From positions 62,001 through 126,000 of the forward strand of contig CAWDWD010000023.1 of assembly GCA_963805915.1 (NCBI GenBank): a stretch of DNA of 64,000 nt. The letters are read 5' to 3'. Below the pieces are notes generated by a model that saw only the letters and a program-made list of their open reading frames with translations, was not told the origin of the DNA and made no database searches. The stretch comes from JAEULH01 sp963805915 (lineage in GTDB: Bacteria > Pseudomonadota > Alphaproteobacteria > Rhodospirillales > Defluviicoccaceae). This document shows, piece by piece, positions 1 through 7,618 of this stretch. The first letter of the stretch is position 1; each line of letters opens with the position of its first letter. A program made the translations under genes and the position numbers.

Positions 1-143
1 AGGTCGCCTCGGGCGACACCCCGGCCTCGCTCGCCCGGCGCATGGCCACCGCGCTGCCGCTCGAAACCTTCCAGGTCATCAACGGCCTGAACGCGGGCGA
101 CCGCCTCACCCCCGGACAAGAGGTCAAGATCATCGCCCAGTAG
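1..143 (+). CDS. C-terminal tail of a LysM-like/M48-type peptidase (partial)
   Basis: Only the last 46 codons are in the window, read from base 3 to the TAG at 141-143. The tail reads as a LysM-like fold: a GDT...SLARRMA segment, then TFQVINGL and a final PGQEVKII. This ending is common at the C-terminus of alphaproteobacterial M48 metalloproteases of the YfgC/BepA type, which act in the periplasm on outer-membrane protein quality control. The catalytic HExxH would lie outside the window, so the assignment to M48 is inference from the tail alone. Any other LysM-containing secreted protein would fit too. Confidence 0.5.
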   Translation, partial: VASGDTPASLARRMATALPLETFQVINGLNAGDRLTPGQEVKIIAQ

Positions 144-162
144 GCCTTGGCGCGGGGCGGCA

Positions 163-172
163 TATATATGCA
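163..172 (+). promoter_or_regulatory. AT-rich -10-like box upstream of the BrnA-type gene
   Basis: A run CATATATATG stands out in GC-rich surroundings about 40 bases before the likely start of the antitoxin-like gene. It could be a -10 element or an operator half of an autoregulated antitoxin promoter. No clear -35 was seen, so this is a weak call. Confidence 0.25.
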
Positions 173-213
173 CTGCCTGTATGGTATGGTTGCGGCGTGC
201 AAATGGGAAGGCC

Positions 214-519
214 ATGAACGAGACGCTTACGAAGACGCATTTGGGCGAACGGCTTGAAGACGATCGCACCGACTGGAAGCGGGTTGACGCGCTGAGCGAC
301 GCGGACTTGGCGCACGCCATTCTGGACGATCCTGACGCCTTCGAGCCGGGAGCGGATTGGATCGCGAAAGCCGCGCTGCCCCAGCCCGCGAGGGCCAAGG
401 AGCGCATCACCATGCGCCTCGACGCCGACATGCTGGAGTGGTTCCGCTGGCGAGGCTACCAGACCCGCATGAACGCCGTGCTCCGCGCCTATTTCGCGGC
501 CAACACGCGAGGCCGCTAA
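214..519 (+). CDS. BrnA-type antitoxin (ribbon-helix-helix), orphan
   Basis: The 101-residue product matches the BrnA/CopG-like antitoxin family: an EDRTDWKRVDALSDADL segment near the N-terminus and a C-terminal ribbon-helix-helix region (ERITMRLDADMLEWFR, then MNAVLRAYF). In the family, BrnA neutralises the RNase toxin BrnT and represses the operon. BrnT normally sits directly upstream, but here the upstream DNA is the end of an unrelated gene with only about 70 bases between, and no toxin follows. An in-frame ATG at 181 would add 11 residues; 214 is preferred because GGAAGG lies just before it, although the spacing is very short. Likely a solitary antitoxin or remnant regulator. Confidence 0.75.
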   Translation: MNETLTKTHLGERLEDDRTDWKRVDALSDADLAHAILDDPDAFEPGADWIAKAALPQPARAKERITMRLDADMLEWFRWRGYQTRMNAVLRAYFAANTRGR

Positions 520-681
520 GCGCCCAGTCCCGGGCAACCGGTCCGGCCCAAAGGGTTTGACAGCGGGAGCGCGCGCCTTACCCTGCCCGCGCGCCCGAGG
601 GGCGGCGACAAGAACCAACAAGACGGGGAAGAACCCGGCGAATGTGCGGTAGCCCCAGGCGAGCCCCAGGTTGCCCGCAGG

Positions 682-1185
682 TCAGCCGCCTTGCGTCTCG
701 CCGGCCAGAAGCGCGCGTAGAAAATCGAACGCGTCGGCGGCGATGCCGGGCGCGGTGCTTTCGCGTGGGCCGGCGACGTTGAGGACGCGGACCTGGTGAG
801 CAATGAGCCACTGGCGCGCGGCGGCGAGCGCGGCGTTGGTCTCGGCGTCGAGGTCGATGACCAGACAAGGCCGGCCGGCGCCTCTTGCGAAGCTCGCCGT
901 CAAGGCCGTTCCGCCCGCGGGCGCGCCTCGGCTCACGATCAAGGTCGCGTCGGAGTCGCGGACATTGAGACGGGTGCGTTGAGGATATTTCCAACTCGCC
1001 GTTTCGCGCATCGGATAGCGGGCGGGTACGCGGCCGTCCTCGGCGCGGCGCCCGCGCGGCACCCAGCCGCCGCATGGCAGGCCGATCTCGCGAGCGGCAT
1101 CGAGCGCCGCCCGATCGACCCCGGTCTGCCCGCCGGACACGATCTTGATCACGGGGCTCTTGATCACGGGGCGGCCGCCGATCAC
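682..1185 (-). CDS. Putative molybdenum carrier / YpsA-SLOG-like protein
   Basis: The 167-residue product has the nucleotide-binding N-terminus KIVSGGQTGVDRAALDAA, then GGWVPRGRRAEDG and a central SDATLIVS...GGTALT segment. This is the pattern of the family annotated as putative molybdenum carrier protein, a Rossmann-like SLOG relative. The family's biochemical role is poorly defined; cofactor or nucleotide binding is the safe statement. It lies 43 bases downstream of the degenerate phosphatase gene on the same strand and could be the last gene of the carD transcription unit. The start is the ATG at 1185; an internal start nearer KIVSGG is possible. Confidence 0.75.
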   Translation of the reverse strand: MIGGRPVIKSPVIKIVSGGQTGVDRAALDAAREIGLPCGGWVPRGRRAEDGRVPARYPMRETASWKYPQRTRLNVRDSDATLIVSRGAPAGGTALTASFARGAGRPCLVIDLDAETNAALAAARQWLIAHQVRVLNVAGPRESTAPGIAADAFDFLRALLAGETQGG

Positions 1186-1228
1186 GCCGGACCGGGGGTC
1201 GCGGGTCCGCTCGGCGCGGCGGCGGCCA

Positions 1229-2110
1229 CTACGCCTCGATCTGGTCGATCAGGGTCCCGGACGCATCGAGGCAGGCGGCGAGGAGCGGTCCGCCGAAGCC
1301 GCATCCGCCATCGATCGAGGTCGTGAACGTCTTAACGACGATGCCGCGACGCTCCGGATCCGTGCCGCGAACGATACGTTGGAACCCGGAGTAGGGCTGT
1401 TCGATGGCCTCGAAGCCGCGGGTGCCCCACCAGAACGCGTCGCGCTGTTCGACCAGCGGCAGCGCCGGGTTGAGCCCCGCGTTAACGAACATCATCATGC
1501 CGTCGGCGGTGCAGCCGACGCGGCGCAGCGTGCTCATCAGCCGCTCATGGCCGTCGTGGTCGCGGATCTTCGCCCGCAGCCGGTTTGTCCATTGCGAGAG
1601 GGCGTGGGCGCCCATGGCCGCCGCCGAACGCGCTTCGGTCAGGCCGCCGCCATAGGCCGCGAGCGACGCGCCAACGCCCCGGGCGAGCATCCATTCCAGA
1701 ACATCCTTGGGATTGGGCGCGAGATGGAGTTGCAGCATCTTGTGCCACATCTCCTCCTGGCTGCCGCGCAAATGGGCGATCGCTCCACTTTCGTCGACAT
1801 CAATCTGGGCCGCCATCAGCCTTCGGCGAAACAACAGCAGCTCGTCGATGGTCGCGCCGACATCCTCGCCGCGGCCGAGGATATTGCCGAGATAGACGAT
1901 ATTGTCGCGCGGCCCGATGCGTCGGCCGAGTTCCGCGTGAAGAGCCGCGAGCCGGCCGGCCTCGCCGTGAATCGACGCGACCGCCCAGTTCCGCCGCCCA
2001 CCCGGCAGGACCGCGACAACGGAGTTCCAGTATTTGGCTGAGCGCAACGAACCGCCGGCGGCGTCGGATGCCGCCGCGGCGGTCTTTCGGTCGTCGCGAC
2101 TAGATGCCAC
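1229..2110 (-). CDS. Degenerate PPP-type metallophosphoesterase (pseudo-phosphatase)
   Basis: The 293-residue protein follows the layout of PPP-family calcineurin-like phosphatases, but every metal-ligand motif is altered. GDIHG reads ASIHG (residues 44-48), GDxxDRG reads GNILGRG, GNHE reads GSQEE, the HAGLDP motif reads NAGLNP, and the HGHTP region reads RGTDP. The frame is fully open and the fold-defining spacing is kept, so this looks like a maintained non-catalytic homologue rather than a decaying gene. The start overlaps the end of carD by 11 bases, suggesting translational coupling and joint expression. A binding or scaffold role is inference. It could also be a divergent enzyme with other ligands. 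Confidence 0.7.
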   Translation of the reverse strand: MASSRDDRKTAAAASDAAGGSLRSAKYWNSVVAVLPGGRRNWAVASIHGEAGRLAALHAELGRRIGPRDNIVYLGNILGRGEDVGATIDELLLFRRRLMAAQIDVDESGAIAHLRGSQEEMWHKMLQLHLAPNPKDVLEWMLARGVGASLAAYGGGLTEARSAAAMGAHALSQWTNRLRAKIRDHDGHERLMSTLRRVGCTADGMMMFVNAGLNPALPLVEQRDAFWWGTRGFEAIEQPYSGFQRIVRGTDPERRGIVVKTFTTSIDGGCGFGGPLLAACLDASGTLIDQIEA

Positions 2111-2597
2111 TGAGGATCTGTTCTAACTTCTCCGTGGCCTTCTCCTTGTCGATCGTTTCCATCGCCGCGAACTCGCAGACTAGGCGGTCGAACGCCGCTT
2201 CGTAAATCTGCCGCTCGCTGAACGATTGATCCGGTTGCCCGACGTTGGGGTGAAGATCGCGGACCACCTCGGCGATCGACACGGGATCGCCGGAATTAAT
2301 TTTCGCTTCGTACTCCTGCGCGCGCCGGCTCCACATCGTGCGTTTGACGCGGGCCCGGCCCTGCAGCTTGGTCAGGGCGTTTTCCATAACCTTGCGCGTG
2401 CTCAGCCGGCGCAACCCGGCATTCGGCGCCTTGCTGACCGGCACCCTCAAGGTCATCCGATCTCGGTCGAAGGAAATAACGAACAATTGGAGTTCTTGAC
2501 CGGCAATTTCGCGCGTTTCCACACCGAGCACCTCGCCGACACCGTGGGTCGGGTAGACGACATAGTCACCCGACCGGAAAGCATATTCATCCCGCAT
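2100..2597 (-). CDS. CarD family transcriptional regulator
   Basis: The 165-residue protein carries the CarD/CdnL RNA-polymerase-interacting domain at its N-terminus (FRSGDYVVYPTHGVGEVLGVE, then a Tudor-like beta region with LRVPVSKAPNAGLRRLS) and a helical C-terminal half with the conserved SRRAQEYEAKINSGD and ER-x-x-YEAAF segments. CarD binds the polymerase beta subunit and stabilises open complexes, often at rRNA and stress promoters. A GTG at 2615 would add six residues, but the ATG at 2597 fits the family start better. It follows fdxA on the same strand across a roughly 245-base gap, an order typical of Alphaproteobacteria. Confidence 0.93.
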   Translation of the reverse strand: MRDEYAFRSGDYVVYPTHGVGEVLGVETREIAGQELQLFVISFDRDRMTLRVPVSKAPNAGLRRLSTRKVMENALTKLQGRARVKRTMWSRRAQEYEAKINSGDPVSIAEVVRDLHPNVGQPDQSFSERQIYEAAFDRLVCEFAAMETIDKEKATEKLEQILSGI

Positions 2598-2842
2598 CTT
2601 GTCCCAACACTCCACTCAAGGCCTGACGGGCTCATCCTTGGCGGGACCACTTCCATCATGCGGTCCTTCTCTCGCCCGAGCAGCGAGACGGATAAACCCA
2701 TGTTTGATTTTTCGGCTGCCACCCCTTGTGTTTAGGCGGCGAACTGGGTCATTACCCAAACAACCGTTGTCGAATTGTCAGAACTATATCACGTTAAGGT
2801 TACATTTCCAAATGTTGCAGAGTAGCGCTCGGCGCATGGCCG

Positions 2843-3178
2843 CTATGTGCTCGATCCAGGCTTGGCGCTGAACTCCTCCGCCTTGCCGCTTTTGCCATTC
2901 CATTCATCCGCGTCGGCCGGCTGCTCCCCTTTCCGGGTGATGTTCGGCCACAGCTTTGAGTATTCCGTGTTCAGTTCAAGCCACTTATCGTTGTTGGGCT
3001 CCGTGTCGGGAACAATGGCTTCCGCCGGGCATTCCGGCTCGCACACGCCGCAGTCGATGCACTCGTCGGGATGGATGACGAGCATGTTTTCGCCTTCGTA
3101 GAAGCAGTCGACCGGACAGACCTCCACGCAGTCCATGTACTTGCACTTGATGCAGTTCTCGAGAACGATATAGGTCAT
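2843..3178 (-). CDS. fdxA: 7Fe ferredoxin FdxA
   Basis: The 111-residue protein is a typical FdxA with two iron-sulfur cluster motifs in the first 55 residues: CIKCKYMDCVEVCP, which binds a 3Fe-4S cluster, and CIDCGVCEPECP for the 4Fe-4S cluster. The rest is the conserved C-terminal extension (NTEYSKLWPNIT). It is a cytosolic one-electron carrier; the specific partner is not shown here. The gene lies between terB-like and carD genes in the order expected for this clade. The start ATG at 3178 gives the family's MTYIVLENCIKCK beginning. Confidence 0.95.
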   Translation of the reverse strand: MTYIVLENCIKCKYMDCVEVCPVDCFYEGENMLVIHPDECIDCGVCEPECPAEAIVPDTEPNNDKWLELNTEYSKLWPNITRKGEQPADADEWNGKSGKAEEFSAKPGSST

Positions 3179-3260
3179 GTTCTTCTCCGCCGCTTCGCTT
3201 GCTTGTCGTGAACGTCAGTCGTTTTGCATGGCAGTCATGGGCTAGCGATCCTTTGCGATC

Positions 3261-3731
3261 TCAGCCGTCCGGACCGATGTTCAGCCGTTCCAGCACGCGT
3301 TTGCGCGCCGAGCCGCTTTCCTGATCGGGAACGTAGAGAAGACCGGCGACACGGCGAACCAGATTGGCTTCGTAGTCATGCAGTTCGCCGTCGGCGTAGG
3401 CGACTTCCCACAGCATCTCGAGGATCTGCACCCGCTCCTCGGGGGCCAGCGCGTCGTTGACCGCGCGGACGAAACCGAACAGTTGAGTAGCCTCGCGCGC
3501 GGCCTTCTGGCCCTCCTCGATGAGGGCCGCGGCCTCGTGTTCGGGAATGGCGAAGCGCGATTGCAGCATCGAGCGAATCGCTGCCAATTCGACGTCTTCG
3601 ACATGACCGTCCTGCAGCGCCGCTTCAACCATCAACGCGGTGGCGGCGAGGTGGAGATCCTCGCCCGCCTTGCCGGAGGCGCCGGCGTTCGGCTCACGGC
3701 CAGCCAGGAAAAGCTTCAATCGTTCCAGCAT
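3261..3731 (-). CDS. TerB family tellurite-resistance-like protein
   Basis: The 156-residue soluble, helical protein fits the TerB/DjlA-like domain: LAATALMVEAALQDGHVEDVELAAIRSML, with the acidic D-G-x-x-x-x-E metal-binding helix, repeated in the second half as LWEVAYADGELHDYEANLVRRVAGLL. TerB domains bind divalent metal and occur in stress and membrane-linked complexes; the stand-alone alphaproteobacterial form has no proven function. It is on the minus strand between the S4-protein gene and fdxA and is probably transcribed with them. Confidence 0.85.
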   Translation of the reverse strand: MLERLKLFLAGREPNAGASGKAGEDLHLAATALMVEAALQDGHVEDVELAAIRSMLQSRFAIPEHEAAALIEEGQKAAREATQLFGFVRAVNDALAPEERVQILEMLWEVAYADGELHDYEANLVRRVAGLLYVPDQESGSARKRVLERLNIGPDG

Positions 3732-3796
3732 GGAATTCGGTTATCACAGCCTCCGACGCCGCTCAACCCTAACCACTTAGGGTTATTCGGCGCGGG

Positions 3797-4126
3797 TCAA
3801 GCCAAGGAGCAACTCGCCTCGCCGGCCTCCTCGGCCCGCCCCGCCGCCGCCGTGTCGATCTCGACGTACAGGGTTTGCGCCTCGCTCGCCGGGCCGCGCC
3901 GGACCCCAAGACCGGCGATTCTGAGAACCCGCACCCGGCCGTTCCAGACGAACGTCAAGACGTCGCCTTCCTTGATCAGATAATGGGGTTTGTCGACGAC
4001 GTTTCCATTAACCCGAATGCGCCCGCCATCGCAGCGCTTCGCCGCGAGCGTCCGGGTCTTGTACAGCCGCGCGTACCACAGCCACTTGTCGAGACGTAAG
4101 GACCCGCCGGCGACATGCGCGGTCAT
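3797..4126 (-). CDS. S4-domain RNA-binding protein (Hsp15-like)
   Basis: The 109-residue protein has an S4 fold from about residue 9 to 70: LRLDKWLWYARLYKTRTLAAKRCDGGRIRVNG, followed by the basic tail typical of Hsp15/HslR-like proteins. E. coli Hsp15 binds stalled 50S subunits carrying nascent chains; a ribosome or RNA role is therefore likely. Its ATG overlaps the last four bases of the helicase gene (ATGA), so the two are translationally coupled. This pairing of an S4 protein with an SUV3-like helicase is common in Alphaproteobacteria. Confidence 0.88.
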   Translation of the reverse strand: MTAHVAGGSLRLDKWLWYARLYKTRTLAAKRCDGGRIRVNGNVVDKPHYLIKEGDVLTFVWNGRVRVLRIAGLGVRRGPASEAQTLYVEIDTAAAGRAEEAGEASCSLA

Positions 4127-6663
4127 TGCCTCGAAACGTGCCGGCGCAGGGCGGCGAACGGCGAGGCATCGTCACCGCCGGCGCCCGCGCGTCCCGCCGC
4201 CGCCGCGCCCTGCATGTTACGCCGCCGCCCGGCGCGCCCCGGCGTAACCGACGGCCCGTTGGCGCCGGCCTCGACCCGGTAGCCCAGGGCGCGGAACACC
4301 GCGGCCAGCTCGGCGATGGCACAGCCGGTCAGCGTCAGCATCGCCGGCGAGATCTGGAACGCGCCCTGGCGCGAGGCCTTGTAGGCCTGAGCGACGAGGC
4401 GCTCGAGGATATCGACGCGCACCGCGCGCGGCCCGAGGCGGACGTAGCCGGCCGCGGCGTACAGCCCCGCCGGCACGTCCGCCTCGATCGGCAACGACGT
4501 CCGCGTGTAGTCAAGCGGGGCGAACGGGATCGCGTCGTGGTGAGCCGCCCACAGTAGCGCCCGCAGGGCCGCTGTCGATGGCTTCAGCACCGAGCGGAGA
4601 TAGACGCTCTCGCGGCCGATACTGACGCCAATGGAGCGCAAGATCGATCGGTCGCGCGGCGTCAAGGCATCGATCTGGCTGGCCGCCGCGCGCCGCGGGA
4701 TCGCGCCTAGCCCTTCGCCGAGTTGAAACAACAATCCGCGCGCGGCGCCCGAAGCGAGTACGTGCGGCAGCGCGACCAGCGCCCGCAATCTTGACCCGAT
4801 GTGCCCGTCCAGCCAGTCCGCCAGCCGGCGATTGAGCCGGCCGCGATGGGCGGCGTCGACCAGATCGGTGGCGAGCGGCTCGATGCGCGGATGGAGTACG
4901 TCGCTTCCGGCCTCGAGCCGCGCCACCGCGCCGCCGCGCCAGCGCACGGTGCCGTCGCGCGCCAAGCTGAACGCCGCGTTGTCTTCGTCCTCAAGAGCGC
5001 GCACCCGGAGCGAAATCGCGCTTCGCAGGGCCTGGACGGCGGCAGCGTTGATCACCCGCCCGGCGCTGCCCGACGGCCCGCCGACACCGACATCGGCGAC
5101 GAAGCGGAAACCGTCCAGCGTGCCGACGTAGTGACCCTCGACGTGAACCTCGTCATCGGCATTGACCGCGGCGTTCAGCCCGCGGCGATCCTTCATCCGC
5201 CCGACGAGAACGGAGGTGCGCCGGTCGACAAAGCGGTGGATCAGGCTTTGGTGCAGCGCGTCCGACAGCTTGTCCTCGATCGCGCGGGTTCGTTCGCGCC
5301 AGTGGACGCGATCGCCAAGCCAGCGCTGATGGGAGATGTAGGTCCAGGTGCGAATGTTGGCGATCCGCTGCATCAGCGTGTCGATGTCGCCGTCAACGCG
5401 ATTGATACGGTCGACCTGGCGGGCCACCCAATCGGTCGGCAGGCAACCTTCGCCGCCGCGCGCCTCGTCGTCGCGCAAATAACGATAGATCTGGGTCAGC
5501 AGGCGGGCATGGCCGTCGCTCATGACCTTGCCGAAATCGGGGATCCGGCAGACATCCCACAGCAGCCGCACCGCCCCCGCGCCGCGCGCCATGGCGACGA
5601 TGTCGGGATCACGGACCAGCGCGGCCAGGGCCACCTCGTCATCGGCCTCGCGGGCGCGGACAAGATCCGGCCGCTCCGAAGGCCGCGCCAGGCTGGCGCG
5701 CAGGGCCCCGAGCGAGGTGAACGACAGCTCGCTGTTGCGCCAAAAGACCGCGCGCAGCGGCTCGAAGCGGTTGTTCTCGATCTGATCGACCACCTCGGGA
5801 TCGAGACCGGCGATCTCGGCGGTCGTTCCGAACGTGCCGTCTTTCATATAGCGCCCGGCGCGCCCGGCGATCTGCGCCAGTTCGGCGGCGCTCAAGGATC
5901 GCGGCGCGCGGCCGTCGAACTTGCGGGTCGCGGCCAGGGCGACATGGTCGATGTTCATGTTCAGGCCCATGCCGATGGCATCGGTCGCGACCAGATAGCC
6001 GACCTCGCCGGCCTGATACATCTCGACCTGGGCATTGCGGGTGCGCGGGCTAAGCGCGCCGAGCACGACCGCGGCGCCGCCGCGCTGGCGGCGGATCAGC
6101 TCGGCGATGGCGTAGACGTCGGCGACACTAAAGGTGACAATGGCGCTTTTCGGCGGCAGCCGGGTGATCTTGCTCTGGCCGCAGTAGCGCAGCGCCGAGA
6201 ACCGCGGCCGGGTGATGAATTCGGCGTCGGGAATGAGCCGGCGGAGCAGGGGCCGGATGGTTTCCGCGCCCATGACCATGGTCTCGCGGGTGCCGCGCGC
6301 GCGCAAAAGCCGGTCGGTGAAGATATGGCCGCGGTCGGGGTCGGCGCACATCTGGATCTCGTCGAGGCCGACGAACGCCACCTGGCGCGACAACGGCATC
6401 GATTCCACGGTGCAGAGGAAGTAGCGCGCGTCCGGCGGCAGGATCTTTTCCTCGCCGGTGATCAGGGCGACCTGGCGCGGGCCCTTGATCGCGACCGCGC
6501 GCTCGTAGTTCTCGCGCGCGAGCAGGCGCAGCGGAAAGCCGATAATGCCGGACTCGTGGCCGAGCATCCGCTCCATCGCCAGGTAGGTCTTGCCGGTGTT
6601 GGTCGGCCCGAGCACGGCGACAATGCGCGATCGCTCGACAACCGGACGAGAGCAGATCTGCAT
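4123..6663 (-). CDS. SUV3-like ATP-dependent RNA/DNA helicase
   Basis: The 846-residue protein starts almost directly with the Walker A motif GPTNTGKT (residues 19-26). It continues with FPLRLLARENYERA, the DEIQ Walker B variant in VGLDEIQMCADPDRG, and the second RecA domain motif QIAGRAGRY. This matches the SUPV3L1/SUV3 branch of Ski2-like helicases, whose mitochondrial members unwind RNA for the degradosome. The C-terminal 350 residues hold the family-specific helical region and end with a basic glycine/alanine-rich tail. It is the first of a minus-strand run with the S4 gene; pcm lies 71 bases upstream on the same strand. Confidence 0.92.
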   Translation of the reverse strand: MQICSRPVVERSRIVAVLGPTNTGKTYLAMERMLGHESGIIGFPLRLLARENYERAVAIKGPRQVALITGEEKILPPDARYFLCTVESMPLSRQVAFVGLDEIQMCADPDRGHIFTDRLLRARGTRETMVMGAETIRPLLRRLIPDAEFITRPRFSALRYCGQSKITRLPPKSAIVTFSVADVYAIAELIRRQRGGAAVVLGALSPRTRNAQVEMYQAGEVGYLVATDAIGMGLNMNIDHVALAATRKFDGRAPRSLSAAELAQIAGRAGRYMKDGTFGTTAEIAGLDPEVVDQIENNRFEPLRAVFWRNSELSFTSLGALRASLARPSERPDLVRAREADDEVALAALVRDPDIVAMARGAGAVRLLWDVCRIPDFGKVMSDGHARLLTQIYRYLRDDEARGGEGCLPTDWVARQVDRINRVDGDIDTLMQRIANIRTWTYISHQRWLGDRVHWRERTRAIEDKLSDALHQSLIHRFVDRRTSVLVGRMKDRRGLNAAVNADDEVHVEGHYVGTLDGFRFVADVGVGGPSGSAGRVINAAAVQALRSAISLRVRALEDEDNAAFSLARDGTVRWRGGAVARLEAGSDVLHPRIEPLATDLVDAAHRGRLNRRLADWLDGHIGSRLRALVALPHVLASGAARGLLFQLGEGLGAIPRRAAASQIDALTPRDRSILRSIGVSIGRESVYLRSVLKPSTAALRALLWAAHHDAIPFAPLDYTRTSLPIEADVPAGLYAAAGYVRLGPRAVRVDILERLVAQAYKASRQGAFQISPAMLTLTGCAIAELAAVFRALGYRVEAGANGPSVTPGRAGRRRNMQGAAAAGRAGAGGDDASPFAALRRHVSRQ

Positions 6664-6734
6664 GATCTCAACATCGCCAGGACGGAGGCGAAAAGCAAGC
6701 TACGGGAAAGGACGCTGGGTCTCCGCCGAAGCCA

Positions 6735-7409
6735 TCATGGCGCGACCATCGGCACGAACGCGACCGGCAGCTTTTCCTCCATGAGCAGGCGGCCGTCCGG
6801 CGTCTTGACGCCGCGGCACAGCATCTGTGTTTCATGCGCCTTGCCGACGGGCAGCACCAGCCGCCCGCCCGGCCCGAGTTGCTCGATCAGGGCGTCGGGG
6901 ACGCGCGGCGGCGCCGCGGTGACGATGATGGCGTCGAACGGCGCTTCCTCGGGCCAGCCGGCGTAGCCGTCGCCCTGGCGCAACGCGACGTTCGCGTAGC
7001 CAAGCGCGCGCAAACGCAGGACGGCGGCTTCGGCAAGCTCGGCCACGACCTCGATGCTGTAGACCCGGGCGGCGAGCTCGGCCAGCACCGCCGCCTGGTA
7101 GCCGCAGCCGGTCCCGATCTCAAGCACCCGATCGCTCGGCGCGAGGTCGAGCAGATCGCTCATCACCGCGACGATGTAGGGCTGCGAGATGGTCTGGCCG
7201 TATCCGATCGCCAGCGGCCGGTTGAGGTACGCGGCGGCCTCCTTGCCTTCGGGCACGAACAGATGGCGCGGGACCTTGGCCATTGCCGCCATCACGCGCG
7301 GCGCATAGTTCGCCCGGCCGGTGAATGCGGCGGTGTCACGAGCCTCGGCCTCGATCGAAGCGATCAGCCGCCGCCGCTCGTCGGCGAAAGTGCTGTGGTC
7401 GTCATCCAT
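6735..7409 (-). CDS. pcm: Protein-L-isoaspartate O-methyltransferase
   Basis: The 224-residue protein repairs isoaspartyl residues by SAM-dependent methylation. It shows the family landmarks in order: VPRHLFVPEG, the substrate loop IGYGQTISQPYIVA, SAM motif I VLEIGTGCGYQAAVLAEL, and post motifs GDGYAGWPEEAPFDAIIVTAA and GGRLVLPVG. Length and order are typical of bacterial PCMT. It is divergent from htpG across a roughly 210-base intergenic region, and both are protein-damage genes. The ATG at 7409 is the first plausible start. Confidence 0.93.
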   Translation of the reverse strand: MDDDHSTFADERRRLIASIEAEARDTAAFTGRANYAPRVMAAMAKVPRHLFVPEGKEAAAYLNRPLAIGYGQTISQPYIVAVMSDLLDLAPSDRVLEIGTGCGYQAAVLAELAARVYSIEVVAELAEAAVLRLRALGYANVALRQGDGYAGWPEEAPFDAIIVTAAPPRVPDALIEQLGPGGRLVLPVGKAHETQMLCRGVKTPDGRLLMEEKLPVAFVPMVAP

Positions 7410-7618
7410 GGTTCATGGTCCCTGTCGCCAGCTTGCCGGAGCCGCGATCGGCGCGTCAAGCCGGTGCGAGCGATCGTCAAGCAAGTGGCCCCCGCACCGG
7501 CCCGACCCACTTGCGATTTCCGCGCGATCGCTACATATCACCGCGCAGCAGCGGCAGACCAATTAAACGGTTAATCAATGCAAGAATTCAATTAGCCCAG
7601 GGGGATCGAACTGGCGCC

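Noticed and set aside
4801..6966. 721-codon plus-strand open frame opposite the helicase
   Set aside because: Antisense shadow of a GC-rich gene; composition is Arg/Gly/Ala/Asp-rich with no motif, while the minus strand encodes a complete helicase.
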